In this document: positions 54,220 through 63,977 of the stretch, piece by piece | Layout: each line of letters starts with the position of its first letter | Position numbering within the stretch: position 1 is the stretch's first letter | From: Dethiosulfatibacter aminovorans DSM 17477 | GTDB lineage: Bacteria; Bacillota; Clostridia; Tissierellales; Dethiosulfatibacteraceae | NCBI RefSeq assembly: GCF_900142005.1 | Contig: NZ_FQZL01000006.1 | Coordinates: forward strand, 300,537 to 364,536 | Direction of reading: 5' to 3' | DNA length: 64,000 nucleotides | Translations under genes and position numbers: made by a program | The notes under the pieces: model-generated | The model's database searches: none | Seen by the model: only the letters and a program-made list of their open reading frames with translations | What the model was told of the DNA's origin: nothing

Positions 54220-55279
54220 CTGTATCACTCCTTGCTATATCTATATAGTTTTTATCTATCAGTCTGTTGACATTTAAGGACAGTGCCTTGACCATGGATA
54301 TTACATTCTTATAATCCATCCTCGTTGGTCCTATTAGCCCTATCTTGCCTATGGTAACACCATTCAACTTGTATGTGGCTGAAACAACACTGCACTGTTT
54401 GATTTCATCATATTTGTTCTCATTGCCTATGGATACGTTCAGGTCTTTTCCTGTTTCATCCATGAGAATACTTGCCATGGCCTGCCTGTCTTCCATGAAT
54501 AACAACAGTTCCCTGGCTTTTTCCGTATTATTGTATTCAGGATAGTTCAATATATTTGTCAGTCCGTCATAATACAAGTCTACCTTTTCATATTGCTTCA
54601 TTGTATTAAGAAGAAGCATAAAAATCTCATCCATCTTTTCATCAAAGTTTTCCCTGATGGAATAAATTTCTCTCAATATTTGGCTGTAAAGAGTTTTGTC
54701 CAAAGATTTGAGCTGTATGCCTCCAAGCTTTTCAGTCAACAGATTGGATATCTGATTCAACTGATCTGCCGGTACCGGTACCTTAATATTCAATATTACA
54801 TTTTTGACAAGATTGTTTTCAGTTACAAGAACCATCAGCAACTTGTTTTCAGTGATAGGTACCAGTTGTATCCGCTTCAGCTTTGATTCCTTAAGCTGTG
54901 GCGTCATTGCAAAAGCAGTATATTTTGTGAGCTGGGACAATATCCTTGCTGAATTTCTGATGAATTTTTCCATTTCATCAATTTCTTCCTGAAGGATTTT
55001 CTTTATCTGCTCATTGTATTTATTTCTTGAACTTTTTCTGATAAGCTTATCCACATATAATCTGTAGGCCTTGTCTGTAGGCACTCTGCCGGCAGAAGTA
55101 TGAGGTTGTATCAAGAATCCCAGTTCTTCAAGGTCGGACATTTCATTCCTGACTGTTGCAGAACTTATTCCAAGGTCGTATTTCTTTGAAATCGTCCTTG
55201 AACCGATGGCTTCGCCTTCGTGAATATAACTGCTGACTATGGCTTTCAATATTTTAATTTTTCTATCGCTCAATTCCAT
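54197..55279 (-). CDS. hrcA: Heat-inducible transcription repressor HrcA
   Basis: The 360-residue repressor has the N-terminal winged helix (LSDRKIKILKAIVSSYIHEGEAIGSRTISKKYDLGISSATVRNEM region) with SAGRVPTDKAYRLYVD, and the GAF-like regulatory domain. It binds CIRCE and represses its own operon; GroEL aids its folding in known systems. A perfect CIRCE lies 17 nt upstream of the start. It heads hrcA-grpE-dnaK-dnaJ-prmA-rsmE-mtaB. Confidence 0.98.
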   Translation of the reverse strand: MELSDRKIKILKAIVSSYIHEGEAIGSRTISKKYDLGISSATVRNEMSDLEELGFLIQPHTSAGRVPTDKAYRLYVDKLIRKSSRNKYNEQIKKILQEEIDEMEKFIRNSARILSQLTKYTAFAMTPQLKESKLKRIQLVPITENKLLMVLVTENNLVKNVILNIKVPVPADQLNQISNLLTEKLGGIQLKSLDKTLYSQILREIYSIRENFDEKMDEIFMLLLNTMKQYEKVDLYYDGLTNILNYPEYNNTEKARELLLFMEDRQAMASILMDETGKDLNVSIGNENKYDEIKQCSVVSATYKLNGVTIGKIGLIGPTRMDYKNVISMVKALSLNVNRLIDKNYIDIARSDTDEQEEKG

Positions 55280-55295
55280 TTTATCAGCTCCTCTG

Positions 55296-55322
55296 TTAGC
55301 ACTCTATCCAGATGAGTGCTAA
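55296..55322. promoter_or_regulatory. CIRCE operator of the hrcA-dnaK operon
   Basis: TTAGCACTC-N9-GAGTGCTAA matches the CIRCE consensus at all 18 positions. It lies between the promoter and the hrcA start. Confidence 0.98.
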
Positions 55323-55334
55323 GCTCATAGCAAT

Positions 55335-55363
55335 AAGATACTACTAACTATTGGTTTTGTCAA
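55335..55363 (-). promoter_or_regulatory. Promoter of the hrcA operon
   Basis: On the minus strand a consensus TTGACA is followed after 17 nt by TATCTT. The transcription start would fall at the edge of CIRCE, as is usual for this operon. Confidence 0.75.
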
Positions 55364-55389
55364 TACCAATATGCATTTTTTTAGAAGAT

Positions 55390-56529
55390 TTAATCAGGCA
55401 TTAATTCAATAAAGACAGAGTTCGAAAGGTCAAGGCCTTTCTCTGTAAGTCTGATTGATCCCCCATCATTGAAAATCAGCCCTTTTTCAACAAGTGCAGT
55501 AATCTTATCATTAAAGCGGTCACGGTTTATAACTATGTTTTTTTCGTAGTCTTTATATGTAATTCCTGCGGTCTTTCTCAAGCCCAGAATCATATATTCC
55601 CACTCAGCTTCACTTTTTTCTATTTCTTCTAGAGTTTCATATTCAAGTTTACCAAATTCAATATTTTTCAAGTATTTGTCAAGATCAGTGGTATTTGAAA
55701 AACGCAGATCGTCAAGGCATGAATGAGCCGACAATCCAAGCCCAAGATATTCTTCCCTGTTCCAGTACTTCAGATTATGCCTGCTTTCAAATCCTTTCAG
55801 TGAAAAGTTTGAAATTTCATATTGCAAAAATCCTTTTTCAGCCATTTCCCTTCTTCCCGAATAATACATTCTTCTTTCATCTTCATCATCACAAACACGT
55901 ATTTCTCCTCTGTCAAACATGCTGTACATAGGAGTTCCTTCTTCAAGCTTCAATGAATAATACGAAACATGTTTGATTCCGGTTTTCAGTATTTCCTTAA
56001 TGTCATTGACCGGAGACTCCACATTCTGACCGGGAAGATTGAATATTATGTCTGCGCTTATATTTTCAAATCCTGTTTCCCTCAACATTTCGATTGTATC
56101 GAATACCTCTTGTCTGCTATGGATCCTTCCGATTTTCTTTAGAACCTCATCGTCAAGACTTTGTACTCCTACACTTATGCGGTTTATGCCCGCCCGTTTA
56201 TATGCTTGAGCCTTTTTTGCATCTATAGTCCCAGGATTGATCTCTATTGTAGTTTCACAGTCTTTAGCAATCCTTAAGTTCTTATTGATACTCTTCATTA
56301 AATATTCAATGCTGCCGCCCCTAAACAAGGACGGGGTCCCGCCTCCTATGAAAATGGAATCTACCACATGGCTTTCAAACCGCTTGCCATATAGCTTCAG
56401 TTCATCGACAAGAGCCTTTGCATATCTTTGTTCCACGGACTCGTCAAGGTCCACAAAGGAACAAAAGTCACAATACAGGCATTTTCTCCTGCAGAAAGGT
56501 ATATGTATATATAATCCTAGTTTTTTCAA
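55390..56529 (-). CDS. hemW: HemW-like radical SAM protein
   Basis: The 379-residue protein begins LYIHIPFCRRKCLYCDFCSF, with the CxxxCxxC radical SAM cluster plus the extra Cys, and has IFIGGGTPSLF, EINPGTIDAKKAQAYKRAGINRISVGVQS and NLPGQ. It lacks nothing obvious of the HemW family, which is a heme chaperone rather than the true coproporphyrinogen dehydrogenase HemN. It starts at a TTG, 7 nt after GGAG. It lies between lepA and hrcA, as in many Firmicutes. Confidence 0.95.
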   Translation of the reverse strand: MKKLGLYIHIPFCRRKCLYCDFCSFVDLDESVEQRYAKALVDELKLYGKRFESHVVDSIFIGGGTPSLFRGGSIEYLMKSINKNLRIAKDCETTIEINPGTIDAKKAQAYKRAGINRISVGVQSLDDEVLKKIGRIHSRQEVFDTIEMLRETGFENISADIIFNLPGQNVESPVNDIKEILKTGIKHVSYYSLKLEEGTPMYSMFDRGEIRVCDDEDERRMYYSGRREMAEKGFLQYEISNFSLKGFESRHNLKYWNREEYLGLGLSAHSCLDDLRFSNTTDLDKYLKNIEFGKLEYETLEEIEKSEAEWEYMILGLRKTAGITYKDYEKNIVINRDRFNDKITALVEKGLIFNDGGSIRLTEKGLDLSNSVFIELMPD

Positions 56530-56564
56530 TATCCTGCTCCTAATGTATCTTTTTCAGCCTACGC

Positions 56565-56588
56565 AGTAAAAAAGGGTCTTTCGACCCT
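56565..56588 (-). terminator. Terminator of lepA
   Basis: AGGGTC and GACCCT (4-nt loop) are followed on the minus strand by six T residues. It overlaps the lepA stop, so hemW probably has its own start of transcription. Confidence 0.88.
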
Positions 56589-58398
56589 ATTTGCTGTCAT
56601 CAAACTTGAGGACTGTTAGGAATGCTTCCTGAGGAACATCTACGCTGCCGATCTGACGCATCCTTTTCTTTCCTTCCTTCTGTTTTGCCAGAAGTTTTTT
56701 CTTTCTGGAAATGTCTCCACCATAGCACTTTGCGAGAACATCCTTTCTCATAGCCTTTACTGTCTCTCTTGCTATGATCTTGGATCCCACAGCGGCCTGA
56801 ATTGGCACTACAAACATGTGTCTAGGTATTACATCCTTAAGCTTCTCAGCTATGGTTCTTCCGCGTTCATAAGCCTTATCTTCATGTACAATCATGGAAA
56901 AAGCATCCACAAGCTCGCTGTTGATGAGAATGTCGAGCTTAACCAGATTAGACCTTTGGTATCCTTCCAGTTCGTAATCCAGTGAAGCATAACCCTTGGT
57001 CTTTGACTTTATAGCATCAAAGAAATCATATATTACTTCATTCAAAGGCAGCCTGTAATGAAGGATAACCCTGGTGGTTTCTATATATTCCATATTCATG
57101 AATTCGCCTCTTCTGTTCTGACATAATTCCATTATTGCACCTACATAGTCAGTTGGCGTCATTATGCTTGCCTTTACAACAGGCTCTTCCATATATTCTA
57201 TTTCTGCCGGCGAAGGCATGTTTGTAGGATTCTGCAGCTTCATCATTGTTCCGTCGGTCTTGTATATGTTGTAGATAACACTAGGCGACGTAGCTATGAT
57301 GTTTAGGTCAAATTCCCTTTCAAGCCTTTCCTGAATTATTTCCATATGAAGAAGTCCCAAAAACCCGCATCTGAATCCGAAACCCAGAGCTACAGAAGTT
57401 TCAGGTTCAAAGGTAAGTGCTGCATCGTTAACCTGGAGCTTTTCAAGAGCGTCCCTTATATTGTTGTAATCTTCTCCCTCTGCAGGATACATTCCACAGT
57501 AGACCATGGATACGACCTTCTTGTATCCAGGCAGGGGCTCTTCTGCCGGGTGTTCTTTAGAGGTGATGGTATCCCCTACCCTACAGTTCTTGACTTCCTT
57601 TATGCTGGCAGCGAGATATCCAACATCACCTGCGCTCAGTTTTTCCATTGGAACCTGACCTGGAGCCAGTATGCCTACCTCCGTAACTTCAAAGTTTGCA
57701 TTTGTTGCCATCATTTTTATCTTGTCGCCTTTTCTCACAGTGCCTTCCTTGACTCTGATATAAGCGACAACGCCCTTGTAGCTGTCATAGTACGAATCGA
57801 AAATCAATGCCCTCAGAGTTCCATCCTTGTCGCCTGTCGGAGCAGGCACCTTCTCCACAATGGCTTCAAGCACGTCTTCTATGTTCAGCCCGTCCTTTGC
57901 CGATATAAGAGGTGCATCATGGGCTTCAAGGCCTATTACGTCCTCTATTTCTTCCTTTATTTCATCCGGTCTTGCACTCGGCAAATCTATCTTGTTTATC
58001 ACTGGAACTATTTCAAGGTCCTGGTCAACTGCAAGATATACATTCGCAAGAGTCTGGGCCTCGATTCCCTGTGCCGCATCCACCACCAGGACTGCTCCCT
58101 CACATGCCGCAAGACTTCTTGACACTTCATAGTTGAAGTCAACATGTCCGGGAGTATCGATAAGGTTAAGGATATACTCGTTGCCATCTTTTGCCTTGTA
58201 AACCAATCTGATTGTCTGAAGCTTTATGGTTATACCTCTTTCCCTTTCAAGGTCCATATTGTCAAGTATCTGCTCCTGCATTTCCCTCGATGTAAGCAGT
58301 CCAGTTTTTTCTATTAATCTATCCGCTAAAGTTGATTTTCCGTGATCTATATGAGCAATTATTGAAAAATTTCTAATAAATTTTTGTTTATCCTGCAC
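56587..58398 (-). CDS. lepA: Elongation factor 4 (LepA)
   Basis: The 603-residue translational GTPase starts at a GTG 5 nt after AGGAGG. G1 is [13 protein letters not shown]2 RGITIK, G3 DTPGHVDF and G4 NKIDLPSA. Domains II-IV follow, and the C-terminal LepA-specific domain includes [19 protein letters not shown] [16 protein letters not shown] and the positively charged end [20 protein letters not shown]. It acts on stalled or early-stage ribosomes. It is divergent from rpsT. Confidence 0.98.
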   Translation of the reverse strand: MQDKQKFIRNFSIIAHIDHGKSTLADRLIEKTGLLTSREMQEQILDNMDLERERGITIKLQTIRLVYKAKDGNEYILNLIDTPGHVDFNYEVSRSLAACEGAVLVVDAAQGIEAQTLANVYLAVDQDLEIVPVINKIDLPSARPDEIKEEIEDVIGLEAHDAPLISAKDGLNIEDVLEAIVEKVPAPTGDKDGTLRALIFDSYYDSYKGVVAYIRVKEGTVRKGDKIKMMATNANFEVTEVGILAPGQVPMEKLSAGDVGYLAASIKEVKNCRVGDTITSKEHPAEEPLPGYKKVVSMVYCGMYPAEGEDYNNIRDALEKLQVNDAALTFEPETSVALGFGFRCGFLGLLHMEIIQERLEREFDLNIIATSPSVIYNIYKTDGTMMKLQNPTNMPSPAEIEYMEEPVVKASIMTPTDYVGAIMELCQNRRGEFMNMEYIETTRVILHYRLPLNEVIYDFFDAIKSKTKGYASLDYELEGYQRSNLVKLDILINSELVDAFSMIVHEDKAYERGRTIAEKLKDVIPRHMFVVPIQAAVGSKIIARETVKAMRKDVLAKCYGGDISRKKKLLAKQKEGKKRMRQIGSVDVPQEAFLTVLKFDDSK

Positions 58399-58488
58399 GG
58401 TTGCCTCCTAGTTTTTAATCCGAATGTAATTATATCAAATAATACACTCCTTTGAAAGATTATTTTTTTAGATTTTTTTAATTTCCTA

Positions 58489-58517
58489 TTGATTTTTTCC
58501 AGCAAAGACTGTATAAT
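58489..58517 (+). promoter_or_regulatory. Promoter of rpsT
   Basis: TTGATT and TATAAT are spaced by 17 nt, 72 nt before the rpsT start. Confidence 0.8.
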
Positions 58518-58589
58518 TTTAAAGTCGCTTAAATTTAATAAATATTAGTATTATAAAATAAATACTATACTTCCGAGGAGGTGAATTTC

Positions 58590-58853
58590 GTGGCAAATAT
58601 TAAATCAGCAAAGAAAAGAATTCTAGTTAATGATAAAAAAAATGCGATTAACAGAGCTAGAAAATCTGAAATAAAGACTTATATCAAGAAATTTGAAGCT
58701 TCTGTTGAAGAAAACAACATAGAAGAAGCTAAAGAATTATTGGTTTTATTACAGAAGAAGTTGAGCAGAGCTTCTGCAAAGAGCACTATGCACTCTAACG
58801 CAGCTTCCAGAAAAATAAGCAGATTGACAAAAAGACTTAACACAATGGCATAA
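58590..58853 (+). CDS. rpsT: Ribosomal protein bS20
   Basis: The 87-residue basic helical protein (MANIKSAKKRILVNDKK, KSTMHSNAASRKISRLTKRL) is bS20, an early 16S rRNA binder. The start is the GTG at 58590 with GAGGAGGTG 6 nt upstream; an in-frame GTG at 58581 lies inside that site. It is alone on the plus strand, divergent from lepA and convergent with holA. Confidence 0.97.
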   Translation: MANIKSAKKRILVNDKKNAINRARKSEIKTYIKKFEASVEENNIEEAKELLVLLQKKLSRASAKSTMHSNAASRKISRLTKRLNTMA

Positions 58854-58862
58854 TTAAGATTA

Positions 58863-58897
58863 AAAAACCAGATTATATTCTGGTTTTTATTTTTTTT
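58863..58897. terminator. Terminator between rpsT and holA
   Basis: A 10-bp stem (AAAAACCAGA with its complement, 6-nt loop) is followed by ATTTTTTTT on the plus strand; the A-rich left side gives a shorter T run on the minus strand for holA. Confidence 0.85.
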
Positions 58898-58908
58898 CAA
58901 GCATACTC

Positions 58909-59904
58909 TTATTCCTTTGCTGCAGTTATAATCATGTCTATGCCCGTTTCCATATCAAGAAGCCCCTTCTTTACCCTTTTATCAAAATCAAAACACATAT
59001 CGTATATTTTTTTGACTTTATTCTGGGACAGTTGTCTTTGCTGTTTTTTCATCTTGTTGAAGCTGAAGGGTCTGAGACCCATGGCCTTTTGTATTTCATT
59101 TGAACTGTATCCGTCCTTCTCCATCAGATAAAGTCTCAATAAAAGCCTGTAATGTCTGGATATCATGTGGAAAATATAGTGTGCTGCAACGTTCTTTCCT
59201 ATCATGTCGTAAACCATTCTGAAGGCATTATCCGAATTTCCTTCGCATATGAAGTCCACAAGCTTGAAAATGTTATTTTCAATGGATATTATGGTAACAC
59301 TGTCTATATTGGATCTGTTTATGTCTCCTCCCTTTTCGGTATTGCTTATCAACTTGTCCAATTCGTTCTTTACATCATATAAAGTCAAAGGACTTTCATA
59401 ATCAAGATATCCGATTACCTGCGCAAGATAATGAACATCCCCATCTGACATTTCCCTGTTGTTCTTGCTGACATACATCTTAATCCATGAAACCAGTTCG
59501 TTTTCCTTAAGCTTGTCGTACTTTACTATTGATCCCATCTTGTTGATTTTCTTGTACAGTTTTTTTCTACTGTCCACCTTTATTCCCGAACAGTTGAAAA
59601 TGAGTATATTTTCATCAACTCTACTGTCAAGATATCCCATTATATGTTTTTCGTCATCGGCTGCAAGTGATTTCTTTGATGTGAGGAAGTCACAGTTTTC
59701 AATGACCATGATCTTCTTTTCCACCATGAATGGTATGGTATTCATGAATCTGCCAACCTCGTCCCCTCTGTTTTTTATATTGTCTATTACAAAGAAATTC
59801 ATATCCTCAAATCCGGACATGTATTTCTTTTTTAGCTTGCCTATGAAGTTGTCTGTCAAATACACCTCATTGCCTGTCAATATTATTACGTCCTTGCTGC
59901 TCAT
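58909..59904 (-). CDS. holA: DNA polymerase III delta subunit HolA
   Basis: The 331-residue clamp-loader subunit has the HolA N-terminal RecA-like fold (DVIILTGNEVYLTDNFIGKLKKKY, VEKKIMVIENCDF, ILIFNCSGIKVDSRKKLYK) and the C-terminal collar domain (LRLYLMEKDGYSSNEIQKAMGLRPFSFNKM). It opens the beta clamp. It overlaps comEC by 38 nt, the usual comEC-holA order before rpsT. Confidence 0.95.
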   Translation of the reverse strand: MSSKDVIILTGNEVYLTDNFIGKLKKKYMSGFEDMNFFVIDNIKNRGDEVGRFMNTIPFMVEKKIMVIENCDFLTSKKSLAADDEKHIMGYLDSRVDENILIFNCSGIKVDSRKKLYKKINKMGSIVKYDKLKENELVSWIKMYVSKNNREMSDGDVHYLAQVIGYLDYESPLTLYDVKNELDKLISNTEKGGDINRSNIDSVTIISIENNIFKLVDFICEGNSDNAFRMVYDMIGKNVAAHYIFHMISRHYRLLLRLYLMEKDGYSSNEIQKAMGLRPFSFNKMKKQQRQLSQNKVKKIYDMCFDFDKRVKKGLLDMETGIDMIITAAKE

Positions 59905-62287
59905 TGCGACACTTCCTCTCGATTCGTATATTTCCTGTCAGATATGCTGCTGCAACCAGTAGAATCGACCCGGTCATCAACTGGGCAACTCCTGCTTCAA
60001 CATCTTCATTAAGGGACTTTACCGTATACCCACCTCTACCTTCAACATTAATGACTACTTCACCATCAATATATGTTTCATAGAGGTTTGTATTTATATC
60101 TTCATATCTTTTAATCACATCTTTTGAAGGTATACCATAACTGTTTTTACCATAACTCATTATTCCATAAACCGGCATAGTCTTCAACAAAAAATTTTCA
60201 CTGGATGAAGTTTCACTGCCATGGTGAGGCACTATGAGTATGTCTGTTTTATCCAGGCTGTCTGCTATTTCATCCTCCACTTCCTTCTCCATGTCTCCTG
60301 TAAATAGTATTTCAGTTCCCTTGAAATCAACCAGAAGTACAAGGGAGTTATTGTTTTCATTATCGGATTCAAATCCAACCGGAGGCCAAATAACATCAAT
60401 CGCGAGATCTTTTCCCAGTTTAATACTGTCCCCCCTGTTGATTTCCAGAAAATCTATATCCTTATTGAATTCAGAAATTATCATATCATCCCTGTGGCCT
60501 GATATGATACTCTTAATCTTTACCTTTTCATCAATCTTGTCTATTCCGCTATAGTGGTCTGCGTGATAATGAGTGATAAAAATTGCATCCAGAACTCCTA
60601 CTCCCCGTTTGACAAGATAATCCGGCAAGACTCTGTCAGCAACTTCATAAGCTCCATTGACTGTTCCACCGGCATCGATCATGTAGTTTTTATTCTCATA
60701 TTGGAGAAGAGAAGCCGACCCCTGTCCAACATTTATTATTGATATCCTAAGACTGTTGCCTGTCATTAAAGGTATCATGTGAAAAACCGATATATGTAAG
60801 ATTACCGTAATCGCTGTTATTCTATAGACAGCTTTGAACCTGTATCTTTCCTCGGGATATGACAGGAAGTATAAAACAGCTGCAACAAGCATATAATATA
60901 CTATTATTTCATCAAATTCCGGTGATCTGAAATTCAAAAGGGTATATTCAACACTAGTAAGGATCTCTGTTGCAAAAACCACAGTTTTCAGTGCAAATTC
61001 AATAAAAATGAATAAAAACGCTGAAACAAAACCTGATATGAGATTTAACGGAAGCACCCAGACAGTCAAAAATAAGGTTGCCGAAACAACAGGCACTATG
61101 AGCAGATTTGCAATGATCCCCAGTAAGGATATTTGGTTGAAGTAATACAATGAAACGGGAAAAACAAATATCTGTACAAAAATGATGAAAAGCAGATATT
61201 TAAATATTTTTGACATTTCATAATATTCTGCAGTCCTGTTGAACAGACAAATTCCCATTACTGCTGCAAAAGACATCTGAAACCCGGTATCAAAAAGCCA
61301 CAGTGGTCTTGCTATCAGCATTAGGCATATGGCATTCATTATGGAGTTCAACATGTCGTATTTTCTATGAAGAATGGATCCAAGGATTACAAATGTCATC
61401 ATTATCAGGGCTCTCAAGACAGACAGTGGAAATCCTATGAACCAGGCATATATCCACCCAATAAAAAGACTTAGAACTAGTGCATGGCGTCTGTTCATCC
61501 TGAAAAGCCTCAATATGAAACCTATGGAAGCTATGATTATTCCTATGTGTAGTCCTGACACGGCAAGGACATGAGCTGCACCCACTCCTCTTATACTTTC
61601 CAGAAGGTCCTCATTGATGAAATCAGTATCTCCAAGCAATATCCCCTTTAATAGTCCTCCTTCAGGTGCATCCAGATTATCATTAATGGTTTCAATGATA
61701 TAGTCTCTGAATCCGTTCTTAAGCCTGTAGCCTGGTCCTATGCCATCATAGGTGACAAAGTCGCCGGAAATCAATGTTCCATCTACTCCTCTGTTCATCA
61801 AATAATCCTTATAATCAAATTCTAAAAAATTACCCGCCTTTGATGGTTCAAGTATTGTTCCACTCCCTGTTATTTCCATTCCAGGCCTTATATCTCTGCC
61901 GTTCTTTAAATACAGGATTACCTTCGCTTCTATTTCCCTTCCGTCCTTATTGATTTTACAGTCAGCTGAGAAGGAATCATAGTCGCTTCCACCCTTAGGC
62001 ACGTATATTCCAGTTACTATTCCTGCAAAATCCACATCTTCTTCATACATTGCTGACAGCTTGTCTACAGAAAAATAATTGGTCGATGCATATCCGAGAA
62101 TAAAAAAAGATCCAACCAGGGATACATACAATAAATATTTCTTGTTTTTAATTAAACAATAAACAATTCCGGATATTAGTGGTAAAATAGAAAAGATGAC
62201 TTCAATCCTTATTAAATTATATCTGGATGACACTATCCCCAGCATCAGAGAAAGTGTGGCATATAATGTTAGATTTTTCATAATCAT
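59867..62287 (-). CDS. comEC: DNA internalization protein ComEC/Rec2
   Basis: The 806-residue membrane protein has N-terminal helices, an OB-like DUF4131 part (about 40-180), and the Competence domain (about 225-480: LKGILLGDTDFINEDLLESI, then GAAHVLAVSGLHIGIIIAS). The C-terminal metallo-beta-lactamase domain (about 525-770) has FITHYHADHYSG and ILIVPHHGSETSSS. It forms the channel for single-stranded DNA uptake. The length is complete, so the gene appears intact. No clear ribosome site precedes the ATG. It is divergent from the exonuclease gene. Confidence 0.96.
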   Translation of the reverse strand: MIMKNLTLYATLSLMLGIVSSRYNLIRIEVIFSILPLISGIVYCLIKNKKYLLYVSLVGSFFILGYASTNYFSVDKLSAMYEEDVDFAGIVTGIYVPKGGSDYDSFSADCKINKDGREIEAKVILYLKNGRDIRPGMEITGSGTILEPSKAGNFLEFDYKDYLMNRGVDGTLISGDFVTYDGIGPGYRLKNGFRDYIIETINDNLDAPEGGLLKGILLGDTDFINEDLLESIRGVGAAHVLAVSGLHIGIIIASIGFILRLFRMNRRHALVLSLFIGWIYAWFIGFPLSVLRALIMMTFVILGSILHRKYDMLNSIMNAICLMLIARPLWLFDTGFQMSFAAVMGICLFNRTAEYYEMSKIFKYLLFIIFVQIFVFPVSLYYFNQISLLGIIANLLIVPVVSATLFLTVWVLPLNLISGFVSAFLFIFIEFALKTVVFATEILTSVEYTLLNFRSPEFDEIIVYYMLVAAVLYFLSYPEERYRFKAVYRITAITVILHISVFHMIPLMTGNSLRISIINVGQGSASLLQYENKNYMIDAGGTVNGAYEVADRVLPDYLVKRGVGVLDAIFITHYHADHYSGIDKIDEKVKIKSIISGHRDDMIISEFNKDIDFLEINRGDSIKLGKDLAIDVIWPPVGFESDNENNNSLVLLVDFKGTEILFTGDMEKEVEDEIADSLDKTDILIVPHHGSETSSSENFLLKTMPVYGIMSYGKNSYGIPSKDVIKRYEDINTNLYETYIDGEVVINVEGRGGYTVKSLNEDVEAGVAQLMTGSILLVAAAYLTGNIRIERKCRNEQQGRNNIDRQ

Positions 62288-62346
62288 ATATTAACAAATT
62301 TATGCCAATAATAAAAGTCATTAATTATTTAATCGCAGGTGTACAA

Positions 62347-63297
62347 ATGATAACCAGAGAGAAAACAATAGACAACAGAATTTACAATTCATTAATTCCT
62401 GAAGCCATCGCAGATGACTGCGTTTTTTTTGACATAGAAACAACAGGACTTTCAAAGCTTACATCCGAAATCTTCATTGCAGGATTTCTTTACAAGTCCG
62501 GTGACAATTACATTTTAAAACAGATGTTTTCGACATCTTCCAATTCAGAAAAATATCTGACAAATGAAATATCCAACATACTAAAAACAAAAAAGTACAT
62601 CATAACATACAATGGAAACTCCTTTGATATTCCATTCTATGTACATAGATGCAAGATAAACAAAACAGACCCCCAACTTGACAAGAAAATAATGCTTGAC
62701 CTCTATCAGATTTTATCAAGGTACAAGGATTGTCTTAATTATGTAAACTACAAACTCAAAACTGTTGAGGAAAGGCTTGGAATTTTAAGGCAAGATGAAT
62801 TGAGCGGAAAGGATCTTGTGAAACTCAATACATCCTACAGGATGAACCCCAAGGATGAATATCTTGAAATTATGATGCTTCACAACTTTGAAGACATATA
62901 CAACCTCCCCTTCATAATGGAACTTGTAAACGACTTCAAAGGAAAGAACTGTTTGGAAATAGAAAGACCTGAATTTAACTATCTATTTTTTGACAAGTTG
63001 TTTGATAAAAAAAACCAGCTTAAAATAAGGATCAGGACTCTTCCCCATAACGATATTGATATCAATGTAAATTCATTTTGTTACAAATACTACTGGAATA
63101 GAAACAAAGGATTACTTGAACTGGAAATACTGACATCCGATGGGATAGCAAACGGCAAAAGCATAAAATATGTAAACCTGAAGGATTTGGGCTTCATAAA
63201 AACAGATAAATACCTAGTAATGTCAAATGAAGGCTCACCACTGGTGGAAAATATCCTCATGTTGATGAGACTTATATTGGACAGGAATGTTGTATGA
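62347..63297 (+). CDS. Ribonuclease H-like (YprB-type) exonuclease
   Basis: The 316-residue protein has the DEDD exonuclease motifs DCVFFDIETTGLS (Asp, Glu), ITYNGNSFDIPFYVHRCK (Asp) and a later HNFEDIYNLPFIM (Asp), as in the RNase_H_2/YprB family. The C-terminal 100 residues are not recognised. It is a probable 3'-5' exonuclease of unknown substrate. The ATG at 62347 follows AGGTG; the in-frame ATG at 62302 has no ribosome site. It is divergent from comEC and closed by the hairpin at 63354-63380. Confidence 0.85.
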   Translation: MITREKTIDNRIYNSLIPEAIADDCVFFDIETTGLSKLTSEIFIAGFLYKSGDNYILKQMFSTSSNSEKYLTNEISNILKTKKYIITYNGNSFDIPFYVHRCKINKTDPQLDKKIMLDLYQILSRYKDCLNYVNYKLKTVEERLGILRQDELSGKDLVKLNTSYRMNPKDEYLEIMMLHNFEDIYNLPFIMELVNDFKGKNCLEIERPEFNYLFFDKLFDKKNQLKIRIRTLPHNDIDINVNSFCYKYYWNRNKGLLELEILTSDGIANGKSIKYVNLKDLGFIKTDKYLVMSNEGSPLVENILMLMRLILDRNVV

Positions 63298-63353
63298 CAC
63301 AAGTGCCACTCAAATATTATATTGATATATCAATTGTATCAATGTTCAAAAAA

Positions 63354-63380
63354 CAAAACAACTCCCGTAAAGGAGTTGTT
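63354..63380. terminator. Terminator between the exonuclease gene and the tRNA cluster
   Basis: AAACAACTCC and GGAGTTGTTT form a 10-bp perfect stem with a 6-nt loop. T-rich DNA follows on both strands, so it can serve both converging units. Confidence 0.75.
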
Positions 63381-63392
63381 TCATCACCAATA

Positions 63393-63469
<77 letters not shown>

Positions 63470-63471
63470 TA

Positions 63472-63548
63472 TGGTGGGCCATCAGGGACTCGAACCCCAG
63501 ACCTACCGGTTATGAGCCGGGCGCTCTAACCAACTGAGCTAATGGCCC
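63472..63548 (-). tRNA. tRNA with CAT anticodon (Met or Ile2)
   Basis: Full cloverleaf with acceptor GGGCCAT/ATGGCCC, anticodon loop CTCATAA and encoded CCA. It lacks the initiator features. The CTCATAA loop and GGGCC acceptor leave open whether it is elongator Met or lysidine-modified Ile2. Confidence 0.9.
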
Positions 63549-63566
63549 TCATTCATATTTTGTTAA

Positions 63567-63643
63567 TGGTGGGCCTAGGTGGACTCGAACCACCGACCTC
63601 ACGCTTATCAGGCGTGCACTCTAACCAGCTGAGCTATAGGCCC
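63567..63643 (-). tRNA. tRNA-Ile (GAT)
   Basis: Full cloverleaf with acceptor GGGCCTA/TAGGCCC, anticodon GAT in CCTGATAAG, T-arm GGTTCGAGTCC and encoded CCA. Confidence 0.97.
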
Positions 63644-63649
63644 TTAATA

Positions 63650-63726
63650 TGGTCGGGGCGGCAGGATTTGAACCCGCGGCCCTCTGGTCCCAAACCAGAT
63701 GCGCTACCAAACTGCGCTACGCCCCG
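63650..63726 (-). tRNA. tRNA-Pro (TGG)
   Basis: Full cloverleaf with acceptor CGGGGCG/CGCCCCG, anticodon TGG in TTTGGGA, T-arm GGTTCAAATCC and encoded CCA. Confidence 0.97.
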
Positions 63727-63772
63727 ATACTATTTTGTTACCTTGTTACCTTGTTTCCTACCTTTTTTGCTT

Positions 63773-63848
63773 TGGCAGGGGTGGCAGGACTTGAACCCAC
63801 GACATTCGGTTTTGGAGACCGACGTTCTACCAGCTGAACTACACCCCT
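63773..63848 (-). tRNA. tRNA-Trp (CCA)
   Basis: Full cloverleaf with acceptor AGGGGTG/CACCCCT, anticodon CCA in CTCCAAA, T-arm GGTTCAAGTCC and an encoded 3' CCA. Confidence 0.97.
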
Positions 63849-63878
63849 ATATAAGTGAAGTTCCTCCATCTTGCACTA

Positions 63879-63968
63879 TGGCGGAGAAGGAGGGATTTGA
63901 ACCCTCGCGCCCTATTAAGGCCTACTCCCTTAGCAGGGGAGCCTCTTCAGCCACTTGAGTACTTCTCC
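63879..63968 (-). tRNA. tRNA-Ser (GCT)
   Basis: A 90-nt class II tRNA with a long variable arm, acceptor GGAGAAG/CTTCTCC, anticodon GCT in CTGCTAAG, T-arm GGTTCAAATCC and encoded CCA. Confidence 0.97.
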
Positions 63969-63977
63969 AACTTAGTT

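Noticed and set aside
57346..58122. 258-codon plus-strand ORF
   Set aside because: It is antisense to lepA; Cys/Tyr-rich nonsense composition.
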